From NCBI RefSeq assembly GCF_003985125.1, contig NZ_ML133576.1, positions 94,597 through 158,596 on the forward strand: DNA of 64,000 nt, in the 5' to 3' direction. Below the pieces are notes generated by a model, which saw nothing but the letters and a program-made list of their open reading frames with translations, searched no databases and was not told where the DNA came from. Numbering within the stretch: position 1 is the stretch's first letter; each line of letters starts with the position of its first letter. Source of the stretch: Rhizobium phaseoli (GTDB taxonomy: Bacteria; Pseudomonadota; Alphaproteobacteria; Rhizobiales; Rhizobiaceae). The translations under genes and the position numbers were made by a program. Shown here piece by piece: positions 26,188-34,724 of this stretch.

Positions 26188-27264
26188 TCAGTTTACGGTC
26201 TCGCCCAAAGTGTCCGCGACATAGGCACCGCGCGCGCCCATCGGCAGCGGATATCCCGTCGTCGTGTCGCATGCCGTCTGATGCTCGAGCTCGGCGTTGA
26301 GTTCGGCCCCGACGATGAGAATGACGACGGACAGCCAGATCCAGATGAGGAAGCCGATCAGCGCACCGAGCGTGCCGTAGGTCGCGTTGTAATTGGCAAA
26401 ATGATCGAGGTAGAAGGAAAAGCCGATCGACATGACGGCCCAGGCGAGCGTCGTCAGCGCCGCCCCCCATGTCATCCATCGGATCCTGGCAGGCTCACGG
26501 CTCGGGCCGAAGCGGTAGACCAATGTCACGGCCACCGCGACAACAAAGAGCAGCAGCGGCCACCTCAAGAGAAGGGCCAGGTGCTCCTTGAACTGGTCGA
26601 GCCAGAGATAAGACAGCATGACGGGCATGACGCCGACGAGCACCACCATGACGACCGCAAAGACCATCGCGCACAAGGTGAAGCAGAGGCCGGTCAGGTT
26701 CAGGCGGAGGAAGCCACGCTTCTCATTCTCCTCATAGGCGACGTTCATCGCGTCGAAGATCGCCAGCGTGCCGCTATGCGTGCTCCAGAGCGCGATGGCA
26801 AGGCCGACGAAGAAGGTGATGCCGAGGGTGCTCTCGCGCTTTTCGACCAGCGCCTTGATCTGATCGGCGATGAGATCAAAGGCGCCGGGCGGCAGGAGGC
26901 CGGCGAGCTCCCGCAGATGTTCTGATATCGTGACCGGATCGGCAACCAGCCCGTAGAGAGAGACGAGTGCCGCCAAAGCGGGAAACAGCGCGAGCAGCAG
27001 ATAGAAGGTCACGCCGGCGGCAATCAGCATGATCCGGTCATCCAGCACTTCATGATAGACACGCCAGAACACGTCGCGAAGGCCGCTAATCGGAATCGCC
27101 TCAGGCACGGCGGCGCTGCGCCCATGATCGTCACCGACCCGGTCGGGTTTCCCGGGAGCCATCGAAGCTTGCTGCCGCGCTTCCAACAACACGAGCGCGC
27201 CGACCGCAGCGGCCGTTATCAGAGCGGCGGTGGGGAACCTCTTGAGGTGAAGCCCGTCTGCCAT
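26188..27264 (-). CDS. YihY/BrkB-family inner membrane protein
   Basis: 358 aa with about six transmembrane helices. The family region begins FWRVYHEVLDDRIMLIAAGVTFYLLLALFPA and includes the ASIGF-like turn SIGFSFYLDHFANYNATYGTLGALIGFLIWIWLS. YihY proteins (once wrongly called ribonuclease BN) have no settled function; some are linked to osmotic tolerance. The start at 27264 is preceded by GGAGGATAAGG. The encoded N-terminal 30 residues precede the family domain. No operon partner is evident downstream except the PLP enzyme 86 bp further. Confidence 0.87.
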   Translation of the reverse strand: MADGLHLKRFPTAALITAAAVGALVLLEARQQASMAPGKPDRVGDDHGRSAAVPEAIPISGLRDVFWRVYHEVLDDRIMLIAAGVTFYLLLALFPALAALVSLYGLVADPVTISEHLRELAGLLPPGAFDLIADQIKALVEKRESTLGITFFVGLAIALWSTHSGTLAIFDAMNVAYEENEKRGFLRLNLTGLCFTLCAMVFAVVMVVLVGVMPVMLSYLWLDQFKEHLALLLRWPLLLFVVAVAVTLVYRFGPSREPARIRWMTWGAALTTLAWAVMSIGFSFYLDHFANYNATYGTLGALIGFLIWIWLSVVILIVGAELNAELEHQTACDTTTGYPLPMGARGAYVADTLGETVN

Positions 27265-28036
27265 TACCTTATCCTCCGATTTGCTGCGTGGATAACGCCC
27301 GAGTGTCGCTAAAGGATGCAAGCCGTTGCTTCCTGGCGAAGATTCCGAAGAGGGAAGGGGTCCGGCGCGCTGAGAAAGGCCGGGATCCGCCACAGGTTCA
27401 AAGATTATAAGCCGATGATTTTGTTGGATTCGTTTCGCGCTACGGAACCGAAAGCGAAGTTTAGTTTCGTTACTGCTACGCCGATTTCTTGACCGGGTCG
27501 CCGATAGCGATCGCTTGACGGCCGTTTACGGCGTCACATTGGAGCGCTGAAACCGTTTATGAGCGCAACTCTGCTGGAATTCCGCCTGCTATCATCGTCG
27601 GTCTTCAGGCATCACACGAAACAGCTGCGCGACAAATCCGCCAAGCAACTCCGCCTTCACCAATGGGCCCAGCGGCAGCGGCCGGCAAGACTTGACTTGT
27701 CATCCACAACAAACATTGGATCCGATTGATGAACCGGCGTCCCGTTCGGCGAGGCCCACAAGCGTGCATCGACGAGGCCGGAACCGCGCGACTCGATCGG
27801 AGCGATGATGGACAAAGCGTCAGCTTCGCCTCACGTCTAGATCAACACAGCAGACAGCAGCCGACGCCGCTACGCGCGGGCGAAGCGCGCCTTCTCCGGA
27901 ATTCACCCCTCTCGAAGTCCTGCATCGAACTCGGACCGACGCCCTCCCCGACAGATATCAGATGCGCGGCCTCGGCAATCCCCGGGACACCGTTCCAGAG
28001 GACGGAACATCCTCCACGCCCCTGCGAGCACACCCG

Positions 28037-28052
28037 GTTGCCCGCGGACAAC
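28037..28052. other. parS-like 16-bp palindrome, site 1
   Basis: GTTGCCCGCGGACAAC matches the repABC parS consensus GTTNNNNGCNNNNAAC; one arm base breaks perfect symmetry. Expected to be a RepB-binding centromere site. Confidence 0.75.
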
Positions 28053-28189
28053 CAACTATCCCGCCAACGTCGCTCGATGACTCGGACCTAAAACATGGCT
28101 CGAACAAAACTCGTCTGCGCCGGGAGCGCCAGCGCTAGCTTCCAGGAAACCTCGCCCTGATCTCCCGGAAGGGGCCTCGAAAGCTAGAC

Positions 28190-28620
28190 GGGTGCGCCGA
28201 GACTGGAAGGATGCAAGAAGTAATGCTGCGGCGTGTCCTTCGAGGCTCCGGCCTCAGGATGAGGGACGCTGGAGGTTGCCGCGATTGCCCCTCGCCGCGG
28301 GGAAGGGACAGCTTGCGGCTTGTTCCCTTCTCCTCGCAGGCAGGGAGAATATCGCAGCAGCAGAATGAAGGCTGCTGCGGTTAATAGCCAACGCCAAAAC
28401 GCTTAAGAGAGCCTGATCCCGAGCGCGCCCGGGGCCTCGAAGGACGAGGCGGGTACGCTAGCATCGCCATCGCTCAAGGAGCCTCACTCTGAAGTGCGGA
28501 GGCTGGAGGCCGAACTTCACGGGGCGAGGTGGCACGCCGTGGGCGGATCGATGCAAGAAGCAGCACTGAAGCGTGCTTGAGGCCTCGTCCTTTTAGCGCT
28601 CGCACCTCAGAACGACGGAG
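28190..28620. repeat. Dispersed palindromic repeats
   Basis: Several copies or halves of a motif such as CCTTCGAGGCTCCGGCCTCAGGATGAGG, the same family as at 17.1 kb and 31.5 kb, occur with a GGGGAAGGGACA.. segment like that at 59.2 kb. No coding potential is seen. Confidence 0.5.
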
Positions 28621-28760
28621 GTTGGAAATGCCGAACCGGACATGAGCAGAAGAAATCGGCTGCCGGAGGGAGCAACACGGCCTTCCGCGCCGGCTCGATC
28701 GGCACTCTCGATCCCAACTGGCAGGAATTTCATGCAGGCTCTCCCCCTGTGGGCGAACCG

Positions 28761-28776
28761 GTTGCCCGCGGACAAC
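28761..28776. other. parS-like 16-bp palindrome, site 2
   Basis: GTTGCCCGCGGACAAC, identical to site 1 over all 16 bases while the flanks differ (a C before the arm is shared). Fits GTTNNNNGCNNNNAAC. Confidence 0.75.
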
Positions 28777-28880
28777 GGAGCGGTCAAGCGCCATCGTTCG
28801 CCGATCCGCGCCTGATGAAGTCCGCCAAAGGCAGTCCGGCTCGCCCGCTCGCAGCCAACCCCAGCGCAGCCTGGCGCATC

Positions 28881-28898
28881 GTTGCGGAAGCGGACAAC
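28881..28898. other. Possible decayed parS copy
   Basis: GTTGC and GCGGACAAC, both as in sites 1 and 2, are separated by GGAA in place of CC, making an 18-bp version. The changed spacing would probably weaken or abolish RepB binding. Confidence 0.3.
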
Positions 28899-29211
28899 CG
28901 CGCCCTTGCCACCGACGGCCACGTCGAGTTGCGCCTTTGAGGATCGATGGCAACCACGAAAGCTTGAGGGGCATGCATGCCCGCGCCTCCTCGCTTCGTC
29001 GGCTCGAAGCCCAGCCAATCGTTCCAGCGGAGAGGATGCAACGGAGACGCTCGTGAGGCACGGGTTCAAACCGAGGATGACGCTCGTGTCACACCGCTCA
29101 ATCCACAGATCCCCAACATACAAAGATCAGGGAGACTAGGAATGCCGCGCTGATGACGACGCTTGGCGGGAATGCCACACTCTCGCTCCGACCTCCCCTG
29201 GAGCCCTTCCT

Positions 29212-29490
29212 GGTTAGATTGAAGCATTCTGCCGGAGCAGGTTTTCGTCAGGGCAGAGGCGATTGGCGACGGGCATACCCCAAGGTACGTCCGAGCCGAT
29301 CGCCTCTGATCCTGGCTAGAGATGCCCGGCCCACCGGACCCGCCGCTTCGCCGCGGCGAAGCAATCAGTGCGTCCTACGATTCCCAAGTCTTGCAGATTT
29401 GCCTGAAGAATCTGCGGGAGGCTGACTGAAACGGGCCGGCTGATCGACCGGCCGGCTCCGCTTGAGCCAACAGAATGCTTCAATCTAACC
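29212..29490. mobile_element. MITE-like element with 20-bp terminal inverted repeats
   Basis: GGTTAGATTGAAGCATTCTG at 29212-29231 is perfectly repeated in inverse orientation at 29471-29490, giving a 279-bp unit with no transposase. A smaller palindromic segment lies inside (GGCCGGC..GCCGGCC near 29434-29456). No target-site duplication is obvious at the borders. It could be a non-autonomous element or a long hairpin-forming unit. Confidence 0.5.
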
Positions 29491-29587
29491 CGGAAAAGCT
29501 CTCGATGTGAGCTTTCAGGAGGTTGTCCATTCTGTCCTGGTCGAGAAAGCTGAGGTTGCCAAGCTTCAGTGATTCTCGGAGGACCGA

Positions 29588-29905
29588 ATGAACATTCACA
29601 AGAATGCCCGTTTGACACCGGGGCGTCGAGAGGAGATGGCACGCGCCGTTCTTGAGGGCGCTTGCTCCAAAGCCGATGCTGTGAGGATATATGGGGGTGA
29701 CGTCGAAGGTGGTCGCTCGTTGGACGGCGCGTTTTCTGGCGGATGGCACCGCCGGCATGGCGGACCGGTCGTCGCGGCCGAGGAGAAGTCCGAGACGCAC
29801 CGCGACCAACATTGCCGGCGAGATTGCAGTGTTGCGCTGACAGCGGCTGACAGGCAAGCACATCGCCAAGCAGACGGGCGTGTCGGCGGCAACGACGGCG
29901 CAGAG
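29588..29905 (+). pseudogene. IS481-family transposase remnant (5' part, frameshifted)
   Basis: The first 36 codons read MNIHKNARLTPGRREEMARA... as in the N-terminal HTH of IS481 transposases. At about 29693 the frame shifts by one base in a run of G; the other frame continues with GVTSKVVARWTARF, then MADRSSRPRRSP, a typical IS481 stretch, and hits an in-frame TGA near 29838 before TGKHIAKQTGVSAAT. The resemblance ends just before the parS-like site at 29912. The catalytic DDE domain is absent. The same family reappears intact-looking at the right window edge on the other strand. Confidence 0.75.
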
Positions 29906-29911
29906 CTTCGA

Positions 29912-29927
29912 GTTGTCCGCGGACAAC
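29912..29927. other. parS-like 16-bp perfect palindrome, site 3
   Basis: GTTGTCCGCGGACAAC is a perfect 16-bp palindrome matching GTTNNNNGCNNNNAAC. It begins just where the IS481 resemblance ends. Strongest of the four sites. Confidence 0.8.
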
Positions 29928-29990
29928 CGCCGGAGTCGGTCACCTTGACTCTCACGGCGAATTTCCGCCGCCGGCAGTCGACGCCCGCAG

Positions 29991-30341
29991 CTATTCCGCG
30001 TTAGCAGCCGCCGGCCGCCTGCGGGCCTGGATGATTTCTTCCACCGCGCTGTCGTATCTCTCATCGGGGAATTCAATATTCCAGAGGAGGCGATGCAGCA
30101 CCTCCCGGGGAAGGTTCCGATATCCAAGCTCTTCCAGCCGAAGCAGCATAAGCAGATGGTCGGTCACGACGACCAGTCTCGCATAGGCGCTGAGTTGATG
30201 CAGCGTCGGACGCATGGCTGCATAGGAGTTGAAGCCAAAAGATGCGGCGATGGCTTCATCGAGGTGCGACGACTTAATGTGGGGATATTGCCGCCGCAGA
30301 GCTTTCTTCAAAGCGGCGACATTCGAAGGCGAGAATCTCAT
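29991..30341 (-). CDS. Conserved-looking hypothetical protein in the parS island
   Basis: 116 aa if started at 30341 (MRFSPSNVAALKKALRRQYP...). I do not recognise the family. The sequence is mostly helical with a HIKSSHLDEAIAASFGFNSYAAM segment that could form a helix-turn-helix-like unit, followed by HLLMLLRLEELGYRNLPREVLHRLLW. Composition and codon use look protein-like, unlike the surrounding non-coding DNA. The longer frame beginning at 30434 adds an Arg-rich stretch without a ribosome site. It is flanked by parS-like sites 3 and 4. A plasmid maintenance role is only a guess. Confidence 0.6.
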   Translation of the reverse strand: MRFSPSNVAALKKALRRQYPHIKSSHLDEAIAASFGFNSYAAMRPTLHQLSAYARLVVVTDHLLMLLRLEELGYRNLPREVLHRLLWNIEFPDERYDSAVEEIIQARRRPAAANAE

Positions 30342-30583
30342 CGATGGATGGAGCATAGGACGATCCAATGTTCTTGGTCGAAGTCTGCCGATTACGCTTC
30401 GACCGCGGTGAACATGGCCGTCGATAAACTCCAAGCGCCCTTCAACCCGGCAGAAGGTTTGGAATGGGCCCCCAGACTCAGATTCTAGCCTTCAAATCCG
30501 CCACCCTCAAGGGCCGCGCTTCGCCGGTCTATGCTTATTCACGATGTCTATCACATGACGGATTCAACTAGCGACCGAGCTTC

Positions 30584-30599
30584 GTTGTCCACGGACAAC
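30584..30599. other. parS-like 16-bp palindrome, site 4
   Basis: GTTGTCCACGGACAAC differs from perfect site 3 only by A for G at one central position. It fits the outer arms of the repABC parS consensus. Confidence 0.7.
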
Positions 30600-30816
30600 G
30601 ATCATATATTCACGCGGGTCACCCGAGACCTGACGGCATTTGCCGCACGCAGCCCGCCTCTCGCCCGCATTTACATCTGCGCAATATCGACGCAACCGCC
30701 CGGCTTGAATTTGCCGCATTGGGTCACTAACTCATGATGAGCTGAAGCGCTGCACCCTCCTAAGCGGCTTCGGCCCGACGGGCAGCACTTCTCCTCCCAG
30801 GCTGTCGGTCACTATC

Positions 30817-30853
30817 GAAGCCCGGCGCATCTCCCCCCCCCGCGCCGGGCTTC
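30817..30853. terminator. 12-bp perfect hairpin with C-rich loop
   Basis: GAAGCCCGGCGC (30817-30828) pairs perfectly with GCGCCGGGCTTC (30842-30853); the 13-base loop holds nine consecutive C residues. There is no T-run, and no gene ends close by, so a terminator role is doubtful. Confidence 0.35.
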
Positions 30854-31006
30854 TGCCCTCCCGAAAAATGCCGACACCTCCTCCTCATCCTTCGAGGCAC
30901 TTCAAGCTGAGGCTCTCATCGTCGCTCCGTTCCTTACCCCCGCATCTCTCATCGAATGCTCCTCGGACATTCGACAGGACCAACAGCAAAGCAAGCGAGA
31001 TTGGAC

Positions 31007-31450
31007 ATGGAAAGACTTGCACAATGCCACTGCGGATCGCTCCGCGCGAAGACCTCAGGCGACCCGCTGATGGTGAGCCTATGCCACTGCCGTGATTGCC
31101 AGCGCCGAACGGGCGCCGTGGCGGGCAGCGGCGCGATCTTCGAGAAATCCGAGGTGACGATTGAGGGAGAGCGGAAGGTTTTCGTGCGCGACGCGGCGCA
31201 GGGGCGCACCGTTCGGTTTCACTTCTGCCCGAATTGCGGGACGTCCTTATACTGGGAAGGCGACTTCAATCCGAACCTCTGCGTCGTCGCCGTCGGCGCC
31301 TTTGCGGACCCGACGTTTCCTGCGGCCTCGGTGTCCGTCTTCGAACAGTCCAAGCACGAGTGGCTCCATCTGCCTGACGACATCGAGCACGCACAGCGCG
31401 GATTGGTTTCGCCGGCCGCTACCGTAGATGACCAGCCGTGGGGCAATTGA
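31007..31450 (+). CDS. GFA-family zinc-binding protein
   Basis: 147 aa. The pattern CHCGSLRAKTSG, then CHCRDCQRRTGAVAGSGAIF and HFCPNCGTSLYW gives the cysteine-rich zinc sites of the GFA (glutathione-dependent formaldehyde-activating enzyme) family. Many family members are called by name only and have no proven formaldehyde activity. ATG 31007 is used because the family domain starts there; an earlier in-frame ATG at 30956 adds an unrelated segment. The gene stands alone between repeat-rich gaps. Confidence 0.85.
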   Translation: MERLAQCHCGSLRAKTSGDPLMVSLCHCRDCQRRTGAVAGSGAIFEKSEVTIEGERKVFVRDAAQGRTVRFHFCPNCGTSLYWEGDFNPNLCVVAVGAFADPTFPAASVSVFEQSKHEWLHLPDDIEHAQRGLVSPAATVDDQPWGN

Positions 31451-31949
31451 ACGCTGATCGAAGGGGCGCCTTGCCCGGGTTTGACCGCACTGTTCCGATC
31501 TAGGTGCACCCGCCTCGCCCTTCGAGGCTCCAGCCTTCGTCTTCCGCGCCTCAGGATGAGGCTCTCTTGAGCGCTTGCGGGATCTTGGAACTACTTGAGT
31601 GTTGGCGGCCCCGTGAAGGCTTCTCGTCAGCGCCGGCGCGGCATCCTCCGACGCTCATCATCCTGAGGCGCGCAGCCCAAAGGGCGAAGCCTCGAAGGAC
31701 CCGCCGCAACGTTGCTTCTTGCATGAACGAAGATCGGCACACCCGCCCCGAGATTTAAGGTTCCAGCCCTCGGCAGAGATTTCACGCATCCCTCCATGCG
31801 GACACGATGTAGCGGAAATGATTCATAGTATTACTTCCATAAGGCAATACGGCGCAGAGAAATCAATGCGTTATGTTCCAGATTTTTCTCTCGACAGTGA
31901 AAAGCCGAGCCAACCGAGTGCCAACTGTGGTGCGACAACAGCACCTCCT
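31451..31949. repeat. 499-bp gap with dispersed repeats
   Basis: 31505-31560 and 31655-31700 carry inverted copies of the CCTTCGAGGCTCC...CTCAGGATGAGG motif family also found at 17.1 and 28.2 kb. The part from 31800 to 31900 is AT-richer. No gene is supported. Confidence 0.5.
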
Positions 31950-32534
31950 CTAAGGCGGGCCAAAATCGCCGGCGGCAACGCTCAAAACGTGATGCTGGAT
32001 TGCTGCTGCGCTGGCCTCTGCGGTTTTGGCAGTCACGTCCAAGTCCAGGGTAAACCGATGTTTGGGATCGAGCACGCGCGCTTGCCTGCATTTCTCTCTG
32101 GAGGCTTGCGCGTCAATTGACTTCAGCCGGTCGCGACGCGCCGGCGTCGAAACACGGCGCGCCAATTCCTCCTCGTCGCAAAGCAATCTAATCGGAACCA
32201 GCAATGCCTCGCACCGTCGGGCCGCGTCGGAGATCTGCTGATACGTGCGGGCGCTACGCTCGTCGCCGTCGATACAGGCATGGGTGAAAATGAAGTTCGA
32301 CGGGGGAGGGCAGTATGCGACAATCGCATCCAGCACCGCTTGCCGCACTCTGCCGGTGTATTCCCAGATTCCTTTCGGAAGCGGTGTCGCGCCATCGTCA
32401 TCGAGCAGGCGGAGTATCGGATTATTGAACCAATGATTATCGATGATCTTTGCGGGAAAGACAGAACTCAGTTCGGTCGCGATCGTCAGCTTTCCGACGC
32501 CGGGGAAACCCATCAGCAAAACGAAAACGCTCAT
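31950..32534 (-). CDS. P-loop kinase-like protein
   Basis: 194 aa. A Walker A motif is at the N-terminus (LLMGFPGVGKLTIATEL), followed by a short beta-alpha nucleotide kinase-like fold (IIDNHWFNNPILRLLDDDG) and an Arg-rich lid region (RRVSTPARRDRLKS). This is the layout of small AAA/shikimate-kinase-like or chloramphenicol-phosphotransferase-like P-loop proteins; the acceptor is unknown. ATG 32534 is chosen because it leads directly into the first strand; its ribosome site is weak. It is followed by, but not clearly linked with, the gene 32637-33575. Confidence 0.65.
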   Translation of the reverse strand: MSVFVLLMGFPGVGKLTIATELSSVFPAKIIDNHWFNNPILRLLDDDGATPLPKGIWEYTGRVRQAVLDAIVAYCPPPSNFIFTHACIDGDERSARTYQQISDAARRCEALLVPIRLLCDEEELARRVSTPARRDRLKSIDAQASREKCRQARVLDPKHRFTLDLDVTAKTAEASAAAIQHHVLSVAAGDFGPP

Positions 32535-32636
32535 GGCAGTGTCAGCTTTCCAATTTCCCGCTGAGATATGCTCAGAATAGGGGATATCGCGGAGGTCGCA
32601 ATGGCCGTAATCGCCCTGCATCGGATCCCCCGCCGC

Positions 32637-33575
32637 TCAAACCACCAGCAACCCCTGCCTTTCCGCGACGGTTACCACCGCCCGTGTCCCGGCGTTGAAC
32701 TCCAGAAAATCCGCCTCGATGCCGTCGCTGAAGATCACGCCGTGTTCCGGCATTTCCGAGACGATGGTCAGCGGATGGGTATTGGAGACGAGGCCGGCAA
32801 CGATGCTGGCGCCGGTGGTGCGACTCGGGAAGGGTTCGCGAACGAAATAGCGCAGGTAATCGGCGTCCCAGGCAAACGACATATCGATCGTCCTGTCGCT
32901 GGGTTCGAGGCCGAGGGCGCTTGCGGCTCCGAGCCAGCCGGAATAGAGGCTCTTCAGCCAGCCGGTCGAGCCCATGCCTGTCGAGACGATGATGCCGCTG
33001 GAGGACTGGCGCTCCTCGCGCTCCTCGGCCTTCAGGAGATAACGGGCCGAGACATGGCTTTGCGGGCCGATGAAGAGATCGTTGACCGCGTGGATGACGG
33101 CGCCGGTATTCAGCGTCGCCTTGGCCATGCTGACGCGCTTGATCGGCCGCTTGTTCCTGAGCGCCTCGCCGATCACCTTCTGAAGGCTCTTCGGATTGAA
33201 GGGAAGCAGCAGGCCGTCCCAGCGCTTGGGATCGGGATTGACGCCAAGCACCGGCTGACCGTCGAGATATTTCAGCGTATTGGCGACCAGCCCGTCCTGG
33301 CCGAGCACGACGACGACATCGTCGGGGCCGAAGACGAAGTTCGGGAGGTAGCGGCGGTCGAGTCGCTGCACGCGGGCGACCGCGCGCAGGCTGGCCTCGA
33401 CCTCGGCGATCGCCGTTTCATAGCGCTTCTTCTCGGCGAGGTAATCGCTGAAATCGGCGCCGAGATGTTCGACATAGAATTGCGCCTGCTGCACCGTGTT
33501 GAACCGGGCGATGAGTTCGTCGAGGCGGGTCGGGCGGACGACCAGGATGATCTTGCGTTCGTCAGAGGCCGGCAC
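32637..33575 (-). CDS. NAD kinase-like protein
   Basis: 312 aa if GTG 33575 is used (AGGAGG and AAGGA upstream; overlaps the SPFH gene by 14 bp). The ATP-NAD kinase fold is indicated by DDVVVVLGQDGLVANTLKYL in place of the GGDGT loop, then GVNPDPKRWDG, and the second signature SSGIIVSTGMGSTGWLKS. The GGDG motif reads GQDG, a change next to the catalytic Asp, so activity should be checked. It probably phosphorylates NAD to NADP or binds it. Its operon partner is an SPFH protein and the divergent gene is an NrtR regulator of NAD metabolism, which supports a role with NAD. Confidence 0.78.
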   Translation of the reverse strand: MPASDERKIILVVRPTRLDELIARFNTVQQAQFYVEHLGADFSDYLAEKKRYETAIAEVEASLRAVARVQRLDRRYLPNFVFGPDDVVVVLGQDGLVANTLKYLDGQPVLGVNPDPKRWDGLLLPFNPKSLQKVIGEALRNKRPIKRVSMAKATLNTGAVIHAVNDLFIGPQSHVSARYLLKAEEREERQSSSGIIVSTGMGSTGWLKSLYSGWLGAASALGLEPSDRTIDMSFAWDADYLRYFVREPFPSRTTGASIVAGLVSNTHPLTIVSEMPEHGVIFSDGIEADFLEFNAGTRAVVTVAERQGLLVV

Positions 33576-34596
33576 GGTCCTTGCCCTCCTGCGGCTGCAA
33601 TATCTCGCGCAGAAGATCGGGCGAAACGTTGAGCTGGCCGATCTTCGTGGCATTGTCGGCAAGGTCGCGGAAGGCGAGCGCCATCAGCTGGCCGGGCTTC
33701 ATGCCGACCGAGGCGAGCGCCTGCAGCACTTTCGGATCGGCCTGCTCGAAGGATTTCATCATCGCCGTCAGCGCATAGGCCTGCGCGTCGGCCTCGGCCT
33801 TGGCGTTGGTCGCGGCAAGCGTCACCAGATCGCGGTTCTGCTCCTCCAGCGCGATTTTGCCGGCCATCTCCTCCCGCCGGATCTGCAGCTGCCGTTCCTG
33901 CACGGCGCGCTCGGCTTCCATCTGCGCCTCGCGCACCTGGCGCCTCTTGTTCTCCAGCATGATCTCAGTGGCGATCTCGTTTTCCTTGATCGTCCGCTCC
34001 TGCTCGATCGCGGCATTGCGCCTGCTGTAGATGGCCTCGTCGGCCTGGCGGAGCAGGGCCTCGCGGGCCTGCGCTTCCAGCGCCTTTGATGTCTCGGCCT
34101 TCGGCATGACGGCGAGCAGCGACAGGCCGAGGATTTCGAGGCCGAGCGCTTCGATCGTCGGGTGTACCCTGAGCGCTTCCGCCACGCCGGCGACGAGCGC
34201 CTCGCCGGAAGCGAGAACTTCCTTCAGCGACAGCATCTGCACCTCGGCGCGCATCGCCACCTGCACCCGGTCGATCACCCGGGTCGAAAGCTTCTGCGGA
34301 TCTTCCGAGACATAACGGCCCTTGCGGTCGAGCGTGAAGTTCAAGAGTGCTGCCGTGCGGCGCGGCTCGGCGATGCGGTAGGTGATCTGCCCCTGCACGG
34401 TCACTTCCTGGAAGTCCGACGTCACCAGCGGAAAGATGAAGGGGTCGTTGACGCTCGCCGTCGGCACCAGGACCAGCGAGCTCGATGGCGCGAAATGCCA
34501 GAAGGCCAGGCCCGCACCTTCGCGGACGGCGGTGCCGTTTTGATATTGGATGACGTATTGCGTAGGTTCCGTCTTGATGAAGCGCAGTCCGAACAT
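33562..34596 (-). CDS. SPFH/Band 7 (prohibitin-like) protein
   Basis: 344 aa. An N-terminal SPFH domain (about 10-190) is followed by a long charged coiled coil rich in Ala, Glu, Arg and Gln (about 200-300; MEAERAVQERQLQIRREEM), as in flotillin/stomatin-type proteins. No classical transmembrane helix is seen at the N-terminus, so membrane association may be peripheral. ATG 34596 has AAGGAAA upstream. It is the first gene of the operon with the NAD kinase-like gene, read from the promoter region that carries two NrtR-type boxes. Function of the pair is unknown. Confidence 0.8.
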   Translation of the reverse strand: MFGLRFIKTEPTQYVIQYQNGTAVREGAGLAFWHFAPSSSLVLVPTASVNDPFIFPLVTSDFQEVTVQGQITYRIAEPRRTAALLNFTLDRKGRYVSEDPQKLSTRVIDRVQVAMRAEVQMLSLKEVLASGEALVAGVAEALRVHPTIEALGLEILGLSLLAVMPKAETSKALEAQAREALLRQADEAIYSRRNAAIEQERTIKENEIATEIMLENKRRQVREAQMEAERAVQERQLQIRREEMAGKIALEEQNRDLVTLAATNAKAEADAQAYALTAMMKSFEQADPKVLQALASVGMKPGQLMALAFRDLADNATKIGQLNVSPDLLREILQPQEGKDRAGL

Positions 34597-34656
34597 GACC
34601 GTTTCCTTGTTCCTGGCACGAGCCCCCTGCTCGTGTCGAAATGGAGAAAACATGAC

Positions 34657-34677
34657 TTAGTGATAAATGTCAACTAA
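34657..34677. promoter_or_regulatory. NrtR-type operator, box 1
   Basis: A 21-bp imperfect palindrome starting TTAGTGATAA and ending GTCAACTAA. TTAGT..(A)CTAA-type ends are those of known NrtR boxes. It lies between the SPFH start (34596) and the NrtR gene. Confidence 0.7.
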
Positions 34678-34678
34678 C

Positions 34679-34699
34679 TTAGTTGAAGATTTACACTAA
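34679..34699. promoter_or_regulatory. NrtR-type operator, box 2
   Basis: A 21-bp unit starting TTAGTTGAAG and ending TTACACTAA, one base after box 1 and roughly its inverse complement. Two adjacent boxes give a symmetric arrangement, so both divergent transcripts may be repressed. Confidence 0.7.
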
Positions 34700-34724
34700 G
34701 ACTTTCGCATGCTATGTTCGCATT

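Larger units (their letters stand above)
27265..29587. other. 2.3-kb gene-poor island left of IS481 remnant
   Basis: No frame in this stretch has both a credible start and a recognisable family. It contains two parS-like palindromes, one decayed copy, dispersed palindromic repeats (28.2-28.6 kb) and a 279-bp element bounded by inverted repeats, all listed separately. Base composition is a little lower in GC near 27400-27560. I read it as the plasmid's non-coding centromere region, by inference. Confidence 0.55.
30342..31006. other. 665-bp gap with parS site 4 and a GC hairpin
   Basis: Open frames are short and lack family resemblance. The stretch holds the fourth parS-like palindrome and a 12-bp-stem hairpin with a C-run loop. 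Nothing else is recognised. Confidence 0.5.

Noticed and set aside
24779..26224. 481-codon plus-strand frame over the PLP enzyme
   Set aside because: Shadow of the PLP enzyme gene; no homology-like motifs.
27444..27471. EcfG-type promoter in the parS island (GGAAC...CGTT)
   Set aside because: Spacing is 19 bp, outside the 16-17 bp rule, and no gene follows.
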